This document shows, piece by piece, positions 23,879 through 41,653 of a stretch of DNA of 64,000 nt. The position numbers and the translations under genes were made by a program. The notes beneath the pieces are model-generated. The model was given only the letters and a program-made list of their open reading frames with translations, did no database searches and was not told the DNA's origin. The DNA is taken from the NCBI GenBank assembly GCA_905331475.1, contig CAJNYU010003734.1, positions 62,001 to 126,000 of the forward strand, given 5' to 3'. Within the stretch, counting starts at the first letter, position 1; every line of letters starts with the position of its first letter. The DNA is from Rotaria socialis (lineage: Eukaryota; Rotifera; Eurotatoria; Philodinida; Philodinidae).

Positions 23879-26800
23879 GATGCCTTTTTATTCAACAACA
23901 ATATGGTAAAAGAAACATGAACAATTGAAATTCCAATATGTTATTGTTCTTCTACGCCACTTTACTTGTTGTTCTCTCTAACGACAGCCATGCTGAAGGC
24001 AACTAATGTGCATGGTCGTTCTTCATAATCGTCGCACGCGCACACATACGAGAAGCAACAAGAATATTGAAAAAAGTAATGAAATTATGTGCTACAGTAG
24101 AAGAATAAGAAGAGAACATATTTCAATAATAAAAACGAAGAAAGAAAAACACCACCACTATAACATACAGAATGGTGACTTATACGCCATTATAGAATAT
24201 GTAAGATGGAAAAATTGGTTAAATTAAACTAGAATAAAGAGAAAGAAAATAAACTCGTACGTGAGGTAATACTTGAAATAGAAATGTTTGTATCGATACG
24301 TCAACAAACAAATTATTCAGAAAAGAATAAATATAGCTATATGTATACATTTTCTTTTTCAAGTAAGTGACAGAACAAGCTGAAGAGCATTATTTTTATC
24401 ATAGCACAAAAATCAATGATGAGCAAACACGCATATACATAAATATATTCACATTTTATTTTACATGTGAATTTCATTAATTAACAATCAAATGAGTCAA
24501 CAACTAACAGTATTCAATTTTTTTCTGATTGCACAGCCCATTCACGCAGTCAACTCTTTAGAGAACAGACAATTGTCTTGAGTAATGAAATTCCTTGACT
24601 ATCGCACAATCAAAAATTGTAATGTGAAGCAAAATAATCATTTGAACAAAAGAAAAGAAAAGAAAAGAATAATTTGTCAAATGCTTTTAAACATTTTTTT
24701 CTTTAAAGTTTATTCATCCAGATGTGTAGTCATATTCGTTTGAATGATATGATAAGTCACCGCAAAATAAAAAAAAGAACAGAAATTGAGGATGCACTAT
24801 CAATGTGTCTTTTTTTTTTGTTTGCTAAATCAAAATCGAGGCAATGAGATAAAAAGAAACAATTCTAGAATCTAATCATCGTTAACGCTTCATGTTGATA
24901 GGATAGCGCATGTAGACAAGATGAATGTCTGCAATTGTGTTAGGTGCATCATATATGATTGTATGCAAAATAAATGATGGCGGCGGCATACTCTGTTGAA
25001 TGAAAATAAAATAAAAAGGAACAGATAGTTGTTTCTCTTTTACTTGATTTCATTCACGATGATGACAACGTTTGTTTTCAAGCAGGTAGTTAAAGTAAAC
25101 AGGGGGTCTATCGTCTTTTGAAGATCACAAGTGGATCGTCGTGATGCAAGCAACGGACGCCTTAGTGTTGTTCTTAATTTAACTTTTAAATATTTGAAAC
25201 AAACTTAAAGCTTCATACTGTGACTAATGTAATCAGATAGCTTGATATATTTATATATATATTTATGTGTGTGTACGCATATGAATATGGATATTATTGA
25301 GTATCCATCATCAATACATAAACAAACCAAAAATGATCACTTGAAAACAATCGATTAGATTGTTCTTTTCACTACAAAGATGAATGTTTTTCTGCATAAA
25401 TTTTATAAAAATCTAACAAAAAGAAGAGAATTTTTTATTGAATAAAAATTTCCATTTGTGAATCATTTTTAATCAAAATAAGTACAGAAGACGAAGAAGA
25501 AGAAAACTTTTCTTCGAAAATATGATCTGCTTGATTGAATGTAGCGAAAAATTTCGATACGATCAAATTTAGTGAAACATGATGCAATATGTATGTGTTG
25601 CTGTGTGGTTGATTGAAATCTTTAGCACACCACTTGTCATATCTTCTTACGTCTGTGGATGGTGTTACTGTTGTTGCATAAATTTAAATTTGAGCCTAGC
25701 CTGATCTCATAAACAGCCTGTAAAAAAAAACGATTCTGATCAGGCGCATGTAATCTTTTAACAAGTTTTACTCATCTTCTGATGTCGATGAAATATTCCG
25801 AATATTGCAAAACAAAACTCTAATCAAACGGAAATGTGTCATACAACATGTAACGTACTTTTTCTCATTGAAACACCACACCTGTTCAATTGTTTTTGCT
25901 ATTGCTATTTTTATTCGTTGAAAAGAGAAAGATAATTATCATTAATATCATCGATTGATTTGTCTTTTCATTCATCTACTAGGCTACATACATATATATA
26001 TATTATAAGAGATAAGAACTAGCATGTGCGATACGAAATGTGAACATTAATCGGATTCCAGTATGTGACTCTGAGGAGTCGTAAAAATGATCATTTTCCA
26101 TATATATTGTCTACCATGAAAACAGCTTATGTATCATAATCGTTTGGAGAAAATTAGTTTTCTTTCTGATAGGCATAAAAACTTCATTCGACACTAGGTT
26201 TTCTATTATCATTGTTGTTGTTGCTGTCTCTCCTCTCTTTCTAATCATAAAAATGTTGATTTGCTCTTTTACACATACGTACGAACTACTGACTATTGTC
26301 GGTTTTTGGTCTCCCCTTTTTCTTTTGCTTGTCATCGAAAAATAGATAGAAGAATTCCCCAGTCTAGTTGATTTCTCCAAAGATATAAGAAAGAGAGAAA
26401 GACACTATGGAACAGCGTCTGATTGAGTGGAACAACGATCACACGTCGTCTTTCCCCTTTTCCCTGTCTCCCCCCCTCCCTCTCTCTCTGTCTATTTTAT
26501 TCCATTGCTCTACTCTTATATCATTATATACAAAAGATGACGAAGCTAGCAAAAAGTTGGTCTTGCGCGTGTTGTTGATGAAAAATGAGTTAGTAGTAAG
26601 GATGCTGATCATGATCATTTTCTTGGCACCAATCGGGGATTGACTTGTCTTTCATCGTTTTTTCTCATTGGCTCATAGCGTAGCGCAAAAAAGACACTGA
26701 GAGAAAAGGAAGGAAAACACAACTTGCTTCTAGCAAGAAGAAAAAAAAGACGACAACGACGAGAAAAGGATTTTCTCAACATCATTTTGACCTTTTCACG

Positions 26801-27411
26801 CTCTTGCCGTTTTCTCTACTTCTCTCTCTCTCTCTCTCGTGCTCTCTGTTTCTCTTCTTGCGATCTACGAGGAAAAACAGATTAATCGTTTCATTTTACA
26901 AATTCCCTCGTCTTTCTTTTTTTGGTGCAGCGCACTTGGTCTCGTAGGAGAGCTCACGTACGTTCTCTATCAAGCCGACAGTTTCCCCATTGGTACCCAA
27001 GGTCTCTCGGTAGGAATAAAAGAATAACATTACATGCCATAGTAAAGTAGCCTAAACGAAAGTAATGTATCGTAATAGCAATTCGTTGAGCTTTTTATTT
27101 TATAATTAATTAAGTAAAATTCTTTTCAATATCGTCCTATAGATGATTTTCAAAGATCTATAAATACTGTTCTTCTATAGATATTAGAAATCTAAGAAGT
27201 CAAGATCTAATTTCTAAGAAAAATACAGGTTCCCTCGAGTGAAGTATCACAGATATCTGTGGTTTATTATTGATTTATTTCATTTCATTTCATTTCATAT
27301 CCCTATTGGTCAATTTTAGATCGAAATAGAACTTATTGGATACTCTGACGCATTAGATATAACGATAAAAAAAATACGGAAGCTATTACTCGTCGTTTAT
27401 TAATTAAACAG
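23879..27411. other. Divergent upstream region between the STPG gene and EBF
   Basis: About 3.5 kb with presumed promoters of both genes. From about 26400 to 27030 the base composition is less A+T-rich, with polypyrimidine tracts, a CT repeat at about 26819-26840 and a donor-like GGTAGGA at 27008-27015. This looks like a core promoter and untranslated first exon of EBF rather than coding DNA. ATTTC-type repeats occur near 27275-27300. Open frames here have no family resemblance. Confidence 0.45.
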
Positions 27412-27493
27412 TGGCGCGACGTGACATAAATAATCGGACGAATCGGTGCTTCTACTGGAATTGACTTTTGTTCTCAACCATCGAATCCATACG
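27412..27493 (+). other. Probable 5' non-coding exon of EBF
   Basis: It is bounded by an acceptor (TTAAACAG) and a strong donor (GGTAAGTA). In the frame that joins the next exon it has a stop at its start and no ATG afterwards, although the frame stays open across the junction into the coding exon. It is therefore best read as 5' UTR. An unusual non-ATG start cannot be excluded. Confidence 0.45.
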
Positions 27494-27712
27494 GTAAGTA
27501 ATCTGTCTCTATGGATTAGCAGGAAAAAATGCCGAGAATCTTCTACGTCTACATGTTTATCTCATGAGACACTTACCTGGTTATAGTATTTTTTCTGAAT
27601 TGTAGTTAGAAAGACAGATAGTTGAGTATTATATAAAATATTTAACAAGAAAAAGAAGCAAAGTTAAGATTCTCATGAGATACCGGTATTTTAATTGTTC
27701 ATAGATCCAATT

Positions 27713-32457
<4,745 letters not shown>

Positions 32458-32644
32458 AACACATCTATTCATTTCTTTTTTTTTCTTTTTTTCTTCTACA
32501 TCTATATTTATTTTCTCTCATCTGTCGTATACGCGTACATCTAACTGTGTGTGAGTGTGTGTGTGTGGCTTTAATTATCAAAATGCAATTTACCGTTTCT
32601 TTCTGTGCACTTTTTAAAAAAGTATTGTATAAAAAACAATAACA

Positions 32645-32645
<1 letters not shown>

Positions 32646-32685
<40 letters not shown>

Positions 32686-32690
32686 TATAC
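32646..32690. repeat. CA/TA microsatellite
   Basis: A short ACAC start runs into a long alternating TA tract, interrupted once by TACATA. It lies about 190 bp after the EBF stop. Confidence 0.9.
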
Positions 32691-35589
32691 GCATGTATTT
32701 GTTTGTTTTTTGTGCGTATGGGACAATGCAAGAATGATAAAAAAAAACTTTTTTTTGTTTGTTCATTTTACCTCATTGATTAGTTTTTTCCCCTTTGATT
32801 GTATACTTAAAGAAATGAATGAAACCAACTGCATATCAAAGTTTGTTTGTTTTTTTGAATAATTTTACTTCTAATGTAAGAAAACAGGTTTTTCTTTTTC
32901 TTCAATAATCATATCGTATGCATATGTATCGAAAATAAATGATTGAACAGCCGGTACAACACCATTTGCATGAATCATAATTAGCTTCTAATAGACAAAG
33001 AAACAAACGAACTGTTAGTGTCTCTTGATATTATTCTCACCCCCTACAGTCATAGATAGATCTTTTCCCTTTAATCAAGCCTATTTGACTCTTTCTACAG
33101 TCTAAAAATGATCTATGCTAAGTAATAGTATGTATGTATGTATGATGATGACGATGATCCGATTTCCATAAATAAAAAGAATAGAAAGCTAACTGAATTT
33201 TACTCCTACGCATGTGTTTAGACGAATGCGCATGCTTTGAACTAGTTTGATTATCGACAACGATGGCGAATGAGAGTGTTAATGTAGGCAGACAGAGGCA
33301 CGCGATGATTCTCTGGCCATTGTACATTCACTGCTGTCCAACGATCTCATTTCATATTTACAACGTTAATTTATGAACAGGCATTCGGAAACTCTCAGGA
33401 GAGATAGAGAACTAAAAGAGAGAGAGGGAGAAAAAAAAGATGAATTAAAAAATGTGACGATTAGTCGAACGATCACCGGTCGCCCATATATATTCTACTT
33501 GTTGACAGATGGGTCTTGTCATCTTCGTATGGTTACTGGAAAACAGTTAACGATACTGACTGCACCTCAATCAATCGATTGATGAATTGAACAACAGTGA
33601 TAATTAACGATCGTTGAAGCTAAAAGTGTGTATGTGTGTACAATTGTGAGCAGACACTCGGAAGCAATCGAGTGGTGGGCGGCGTTTAATAGATTAAGTT
33701 TCCACTCAAGATGTGTTTTATATACATGATAAAAGAGAGAAAGAGGGAAAACAAGTGGCACGTTTGTCTTGTCAAGATGGTCGGTTTATATGGATAGAAT
33801 GTTCTTTTCATGCATGAATGCATCTTTTGTAATATAAAGAAACAGAAGGCAGTGGAAAAACGATTTTTGAAAATTAGTATTAAATGAAAATTGTTATTTT
33901 TATCGAATAATAGTATTTATGAAATGTTTAGAAAATTTTAAACGTCTATATTTTTTTTTTTAGAATAATGGTCAACAGAGCATAGGATCAATTATTCTTA
34001 ACAATTAATGTCTATTTTTGATAGCGAACAGAGATATCTTCGAAGTAGTGTCGTTATCAATTCAACTGATACGAACTGATGATTTTATATTTAAATGAAG
34101 AACGATAGTTACAATTAGATGAACAGCTTGTCTATTGAAGTTCGACAACAATTGCTTTATTCAAAAAAAAAAGTAATTGCACCACTAAGCAAGGTTTGAT
34201 GTATGATATAGTCAAAATATGTTTAATAGATAGCCATTTGATTGTATGTATACTAATGAAATAGAATTCAATAAAAACCTAAGACTGAATAAATTTTTCA
34301 TTTTTCAGAAATTTTGAATTATAATTTATTTGCAAGGAAAGATTAAATTTATAATATCTATTCATTCGGTTGTCAATTTAGACAATATATCTTCTTATAT
34401 TTTGGTTCTCGAATGATACACAATTTCAACGAGAGTTGAAAATAAGTAGAGAATAATTTATTTACACGTATTCATATTGCATAGCCGTATATTTTTATCC
34501 AACTAAAATGTTCCACTAGACTATTTATATGGAACATATTTCAATCAACAAATGAAGATAATTGTTTATCATCTTAGGCAAAAGTTTCTAATAAAAATAG
34601 TGAGCAGTCGTTTTCAACAACTAGTGTAACTTTGAAAAAAAAATAATGTGTCTGTTGAAATGAATAGGATAACTGAAAGTATTGAAAAACATGATTGATA
34701 TCCCTGACAGAGATGTATTCAAATATAGATGATACTGTTTATCAATCTCATTACTTTGCTGTATGAAACAAATATTCTTAATCATGTTGGTTTTTTTTTT
34801 GATTATCGTATAGTGGCTATTGGTAGTTGTTCTAAATTAAAGATATGAACAATGCTATTCTTGTCTGTAGTGTTACATAGAATATCACATTATTTGTTTC
34901 ATAATTCTAATATAATGCATTGAATTGATTTCTATAAAGATCTGTGAATCGGTTTTGAACAAAATGCTTAATCGTTTGATTTTTTAATCATTTTACAGGT
35001 TCGAAATATCCGTATGATTCAATAATTTGACGTTAATCGTCTCATAATTTTTATTTCTGTCTATTAAACGATAAAGTTTGAGATGGATCATGCAATTTTA
35101 TTTTCTGATATATAATTATGATAATCTGATATAACAGAGAAAATACAACAGCACAAATATCATCGCATGAAGTCAAAAATAGAAAAAAATGAACAAACAT
35201 TGTAAATCGATTTGATTAATTCAGATTATTTGTTGAAAAGCGAAGAAGATTTGAATTTATTAAATTATTCCTCGCTATTAGCACTACTGTTATTTTCTGC
35301 AAGGATCATCATGCTGTATATCAAAGCATAAAATGTCATTATTTTGTTTAATAACGTTAGTTTTATGTACGTCTTTTTTTGTTTTATATAGTTTTTTAAT
35401 TTGAATGATGATCTCATCATGGAAAAATTGCCTATTTAAAAATCAATACTTACAGTAACTAGAACTTAATCTAAAATCAGTATTCTATTCAAAATATTGT
35501 AGATTCATCTTCTGTCCATGTTCAACTAATTCCCAAAGAACGTTTTACCTCACTGAAGTAGCCATTGTAGTATTCATCAATGCAAAAAT

Positions 35590-35677
35590 CAAGGGGAAAA
35601 GGCGGACTTTGTACTGCCGAGATTTTCACGGGATTTCTTGGGATTGAGAATCGGGGAAATCCGCTTTTTCTTCCTTG
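35590..35677. repeat. Small imperfect inverted repeat, possible MITE fragment
   Basis: Left arm CAAGGGGAAAAGGCGGACTT faces a right arm whose complement reads CCAAGGAAGAAAAAGCGGAT. The enclosed sequence is clearly more G+C-rich than its surroundings. No target-site duplication was recognised. Confidence 0.5.
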
Positions 35678-35860
35678 GTAAAAACCAAGGGGTAATTATC
35701 TTTCCTTTTCCAATTGAGCGATTCATTTTCAATTTATTTGTAAATAAGATATTCTAATGTGAGTGTTTATTCATTCTTGTTGGTAAACATCCAATCAATA
35801 CACATAAAATATGCGACAAGCAGCTGCGTTTATTGTCACTGGTGTGCATCTGACTACACG

Positions 35861-36558
35861 ATGAGTTGTCTATCAACTGGTGTATTCTCTAAGAATGCAC
35901 CCATCTTACATTTACTTTTAATGATTGTTGGAGTTCTGCTTCTTGTGGCAAGTGCCTTAGCCTGTAGCGTTGCAGTTGCTGACTACTGGTACCAAAAACC
36001 TGGATATGAACAGTATCAAAATACAAGTTGTCTCACAACAGCGTATGAATTCGTTGAAACTCGTTGTAGTTCGTGTGATGGACTGATTGTCTATCATAAA
36101 TATAGTTGTGAGGCTGAAGATTGTTATAACGAAGTAATGCCGGTGTCATATATCACGTGGAATGGAACGCTGGTTAATAGTACAGTGTGAACTCGGCTCT
36201 CACGATTTCCCCATTACGCTAGACAAGTATAGACTTTCATGTTTTTATGGTAAACCAAAATCATTGTAATATTTGTTTTGCATAGATTGGTTCTCATCAC
36301 GAATGTTTCTACAAAACAAAAAATGTAACATCTATGGTCTGGGAAGTTTCTTATGAGAAACATAGTCTAACTATATTATGTGTTTCTTGTGGAATCCTTG
36401 GATTAAGTTGCGTCGTGTTCGTTGGCGCATTCTCTATGAAAAAACAAGAAGAAAACGAAAATGGTTCAAGCAGATATACTCAAGCAAGAACGAAATCGCC
36501 TACATTACATGATATAAGAGAAAATCCAAATGAAACAATCCCTCTCGAAGTCATATAA
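35861..36558 (+). CDS. Small two-transmembrane protein with Cys-rich extracellular loop
   Basis: Model 35861-36184 plus 36286-36558, 198 residues; an alternative donor at 36173 would remove four residues. The first TM (about residues 14-40, LHLLLMIVGVLLLVASALAC) and the second (about 125-150, SLTILCVSCGILGLSCVVFV) enclose a loop with about eight Cys and N-glycosylation sequons (NTS, NGT, NST, NVT). Both termini are short and would be cytosolic. This layout recalls BK-channel beta or TipE-like auxiliary subunits, but I see no diagnostic motif, so the function is unknown. The intron donor (GTGTGA or GTTAAT) is weak, so the exon 1 end is uncertain. Confidence 0.7.
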
Positions 36559-39500
36559 AGCTGAATCATATTTAATGCTGTGCCTTTTTCTTTTCGATTT
36601 TTACAACTAATAAACAAGATAAAAAAGGAACATTGGCTAAAGGAATGTTGATGAAGCCAACTATTAGAGAATCCCTTCTCGGGGTGCTCTTTTTTTTAGT
36701 AAGAATCAAATCAAACGAATAACTTCAACTAGAGAAGAGAGGATATTATATAAGAGGGAATAGACATCAAGAAATGCGACTTGAATAAACACATATTATG
36801 AAGAATGAAGTGAGCCAAGGAATGTAAACATATGACGTAACACCAACAAGTGTGATTTCATTCTTTAGGATTAACTGTTATTTTTAGTTGTTTAACGACA
36901 AAAATTTAATTTGTTGCAAATTGCTAGAAAGTATGAGAGACCAAAATAACTTTTGTTCTATGTATTGTGGTTGTAGTCACGGAAGTTTTTTTTTTTGCAC
37001 TTACTGACTTTAAATACTTTGTTATATTCGGAAAAAGTTTGTAGCTCTATATTTAGACCAGTTTTGGAGCTAAACGCTTGCATGCTACATCTTGGTATCG
37101 TGTAAAATTTTGGCATACTCCTTTTATTTTCGTAAGAACATGAAGTTTTCAGGCGAATTTTGCGTTAAAGTTAACTTCTTTCGAAAGATTGATTGCTAGT
37201 TGTTTTTTATCTGTGCAAGAAGTAATTGTTTTTTGATACGTAAAGCAATTATACCACTCGTATTTTCATGTACATATTATTAAAGCACATCTTCAAGTTT
37301 GTTCGAGGCAGAGATTTTAAATAATTCAATCATTTTTATGTTCCGTCAAACAAAAGATTCGATTCTATGTGTCAAGAGAATAATATATTTTTGTGGAAAT
37401 AAACCTATGATGCTTTGTTGCTTATTTTGGTTTATTTCAGGATTCAATTGATAGGAGTAATATTTGATTCTCTAGACTACGTTGTTTTAAAAAAATGAGA
37501 AAATATTCTGTTATTCCAGGATGACTTTAATAATCAGAGAATACTCTAGTTAGCTGATGGTGTTGACTATTTGTTTGCCCTAGAGAAATTTTTGTGCAAC
37601 AACAAACGTGCTCATAATAAATCACGATTCTATAGAACCATTAAAAGTTTAACGGAAGAAAATGATGAATATTTTTGTACTATTCCTAGAAAAACAATAA
37701 TTGTGTCTATTCTTCCATTTTAATTCTAAAGCAATATGCATATAATCATGATAAGAAAAATAGTAGCAAAAATACTCGTTTCAGTATCAACAACAACACA
37801 ACGGATATGTTAACAAGGATAAATCCATTTTATGTGAATGCACCGCGAAAAAATTCATGTCAAAAGTACGTAATTACGAATGTTTAAATATTTGCTAAGC
37901 TATTATAATAGTAAATAGCATTATTACGGAAAATAACTTATATAATCTATTCAAGTCTTTCTAATACTAATAAAAATAAAGCAGTCAGTTGAAATTAAGT
38001 TTATTTTGATAGAAATTGTTAAAAATCATTACGATAACGCAAATGAAAATATATACTTCGGCCAAATATTAAATAAAAAAACGTTTAGAAAATCCTTCAG
38101 TTCAATATGTGACTTCTTATGTGAATATAATTCACTTTTAATTCCACCGACCGCTTATTCAGATGTATACTAAATCCTAATGGTAATTTCAGTCTTTTAT
38201 AGTACAGCTCATCCATTTTATTCTAATTAAAACATTAGCGGTCACAATGGCCTACGCGTTGAAATAAGGAAGACAAATAGAATGACCTTGTAGAAAACAA
38301 AATCAAGATACTGAGAAATCTATTTCATTATCTTTAAAAAAAACAAATAACGACGAATTCGTGACATTTTCTCTAGTTACAGTGAATCATATCAAACTCT
38401 TTGTGAAAAGTCATTACTTGGAAATATATTGAGAAAAATAAGAATTTTATTCTATAAATTACGCTTGTACTTTTTCTTCTTGTTGATATTTTTCAGAATG
38501 TGCAGTATCTTTGAATCAAATATTTGATCTTTTATTTTCAAAAATTGTGAGTCAGTTTCAGTTAAATATGGAATGTAACTTTTCAAAATTGTCACATTCT
38601 CGAACGGAAAAAGTAAAGCTTGATTAATCTTAAGCACGATATACTTCACTGTTTCTTCATCGTTCATCATTTTTTTACTTCGGAGTATTAAAATCTTGCT
38701 CTTATCTTAATATAGAAATATAATCCACAAAAAAAACAAATTTCGATTATATCACTTCATTGTTTTCTAAAGTTAATTATGTTTGAAGTTAAAATATATA
38801 TTACTTTCTGAGTAATACAAGTAAAATAATAACTAATATTATTATAATTCAAAAATATAATGCTTAAACATGTAACACTATGTCATGAAAATAGCGTAGA
38901 ATTTCTCAATTAATCATATTATTCGAAAAATTTAATGATTATTCGCGATTGATGATTAATGATTTTGTGAGAATAACAAAATATGAATTATGTTAATATA
39001 AATAGAATTTCTATACCTTAACCTCCAGTGAACACAAATTTAATTAAATTCCAATTACTTAGCTTAAAAACTGTTTTCGGTATTTCTACTAGTTGGTATC
39101 GGATAGACATTCCAGGCTGATTATTTACTTTTGGATTATTTTCAATCAATCAGAAAGTGAACATGAGAATTTTATTTTTTCACATCGTTTAAAATTCGTC
39201 TTATTTTATTAAAAAAGATCTTTGGCAAGAATCGTATTACTTCCATTCAGATCAATTACAAAAACAACAACAACAAGCCAGGTAGTTTTTTACATATTGA
39301 ATTATTTTCTTTATTTACTTAAATTAATATCTACGGTTATTTCATCGGTAAGGATAATTGAAAAAAAAACAATTGCTTGTATGAGGATGACGAAAGAAAA
39401 ACAAACGATCTCTGATTATGATAAATTCATGAAAATATAGAAAAAGGAAACTGTTGTATGAAAAATTTCTATAGTAGTTAAGATTCTCATACTTCAGACA

Positions 39501-41275
39501 ATAGAAGAAAGTCTTTGAATTCATACCGGATGCTTGTTGTAGCGTCTCGACAAGTTCTTGAAGGACTCCTGAGGGATTTTTCTTATTAAAAAAAAAACAG
39601 AATAGAACTACTTATTCATTAATATAAAAAGGATGTTAGTTCAATCTCTGCGGGATTAAAATGTGAAACACGATCTAGCTGCTGTTGTTAATCATTGAGG
39701 GATTGTTTTATTGTATCAATTTTTGGGATACATTTCATCAATATCCTTTTACTAAATCCTTCACGAATGAAATAAGGAAATAGTTCATATATTTCCATGA
39801 GGTTTTATTGATTTATGTTCTGCTGCTCGTCTACCAACAGAACTTATGGCGCAGAAACGAAAATGTCAATGAAGTAATTATTGATAACAATTTTTGATAT
39901 ATTGTTACTAGAGGTGGGTGCCACTTCTGTCAGAACTGATACAAATTTTACTTTTCACACTTCACTATTTTGTTTAGATAGTATTTCACAAAAAGCATAG
40001 CTTTAAAAGTTTTTAATGGCAGACATACATGTTCAAAAAAGATCAAGAATTGTTCTTGTTCTCTTTTGATATGACATGAATAAAAAAATCTCTCGTGAAA
40101 GACTAGTTTCTTTAAATACTATTCAAAAACGATTGTAAACAAAAATAGAATTCGAGCATTAAATCTTTCTTTCTTGGTAGAAAATATTGTAGAACTATCA
40201 TGAAAAAAGTTCAGCAAATAGATTAAATCAAGCCGGGAATATGTCACAACAGTATTAACAAAGCTTTCCGGCGGCACATTGTGAACTATCATCAGAAAAT
40301 CACGACTTTACATTCAACACAGAAAAAAATCAGGCGATTCCTAAGTAGTCAGGCAAATATGGGGAAAGAAATATCGCTGCGAGATCTATAATATATCTGG
40401 TGAATACTTCCACTTTCGAAAAAGATCTCGGTCCCCAGAAGAGATTCGCTTGCTAGAAGTACATCTCGCATCAATAAGCACGACTGGATTTTAAGCTTGA
40501 ACATCTTTTTTTATAATCTTGATGATGATTATAACCTCGTTTTAATCAATCCATGTGCAACATTGTTTTTTCTTCCTCTTCTTTTCATCTTCTATGACTA
40601 ATGCATTACAACTATTGTATTGTTCATTATTATATTTATAGCTGTACATGTTACGAGAAGCAACGACATCACAAAATCATGTTATGTTCAATAATAAAGA
40701 AAGTGCCATATATGATTAAATCAATAATGATGGTTCATCATAGCGTGACTAGATAAAAGTATGGTTTTTAGCTGATGAGTTAAACGGAAATTCAAACGTC
40801 TTGACAAAATAAAATTTGATAAGTATATATATATTCGAATGAATCACAGCGAAAATTTCATCAAACGAACGCATATACATCGAGAACAAAAAAAGTAAAA
40901 TTTTGTTTGTTTTGGTTTTCAAATATTTTACTTGTCACCAATGTTCTAAATTATAAGAATAAGCAATATCAAGAGTAGTTTTCTGATTATCTCAACTAGT
41001 AATATTGAATATATTTCAAAGGTCTCGATAGCGTACATCCGAGAGACATGTTTTTTTGCCATGTAGAGAACTCTTAGCTATATATCCCAAAGGCGAATTG
41101 CGTTTATAGAAAAGGAATTCTCGTGATTGATACAATATGACATCTATCGAACGCTGTAGTAGCTGTTCTAGCATCGTTTACATTTTTGTGTAAAAAAAAC
41201 ATGGTGAACAAAACTGATGACGTAGAATTCCATGTAAAAAGAATATCGCAAAAAAATCAGCTTTAGAGAGGTCAA
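36559..41275. other. Long intergenic region, no confident gene
   Basis: About 4.7 kb, very A+T-rich. The only ATG-started frame of some interest is minus strand 38670-38452 (72 codons; MMNDEETVKYIVLK... with a Lys-rich end), which resembles nothing I know. No RNA gene or transposon is supported. A 214-bp palindrome lies directly to its right. Confidence 0.45.
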
Positions 41276-41489
41276 AATCAATTATAATCATACAATTTTA
41301 ATCAATAATTTTAGCTGTAATCATCATAGCAAAATCAGTATTTAATCGATTATTTCCATTTTTATGATTATAATTGATTTTAAAAAATTGATTATAATCA
41401 TAAAAATGGAAATAATCGATTAAATACTGATTTTGCTATGATGATTACAGCTAAAATTATTGATTAAAATCGTATGATTATAATCGATT
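41276..41489. repeat. Near-perfect 214-bp palindrome of two short MITE-like units
   Basis: Left arm 41276-41378 and right arm 41387-41489 are reverse complements with only a few mismatches, separated by an 8-base A/T spacer. Each 103-base arm itself starts with AATCAATTATAATCATA and ends with the inverse, so each looks like a tiny terminal-inverted-repeat element. It ends about 165 bp before the ATG of the next gene. Confidence 0.9.
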
Positions 41490-41653
41490 CTTGAAATCAC
41501 GTTTTTAACATGGGAATATGACGATGTCAATCAACCATTAATAGGAATATTTTCATAAAGAAATCATTAAATATTTTACTCTGAAAAAAAAAGAAATATT
41601 TCAAGATATAATTATACTATTGACAAATAACTACATGAACTGATCAATATATA

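Larger units (their letters stand above)
32458..35860. other. Intergenic region with microsatellites and a small inverted repeat
   Basis: EBF 3' flank followed by spacer. Features are GT runs near 32548-32566, a TA tract at 32646-32690, GA-rich tracts near 33410-33430, and an inverted repeat at 35590-35677. Open frames overlapping the TA tract are artefacts of simple sequence. I see no gene. Confidence 0.5.

Noticed and set aside
32465..32862. Frames on both strands rich in Ile/Tyr/His
   Set aside because: They translate the TA/CA microsatellite and its flanks.
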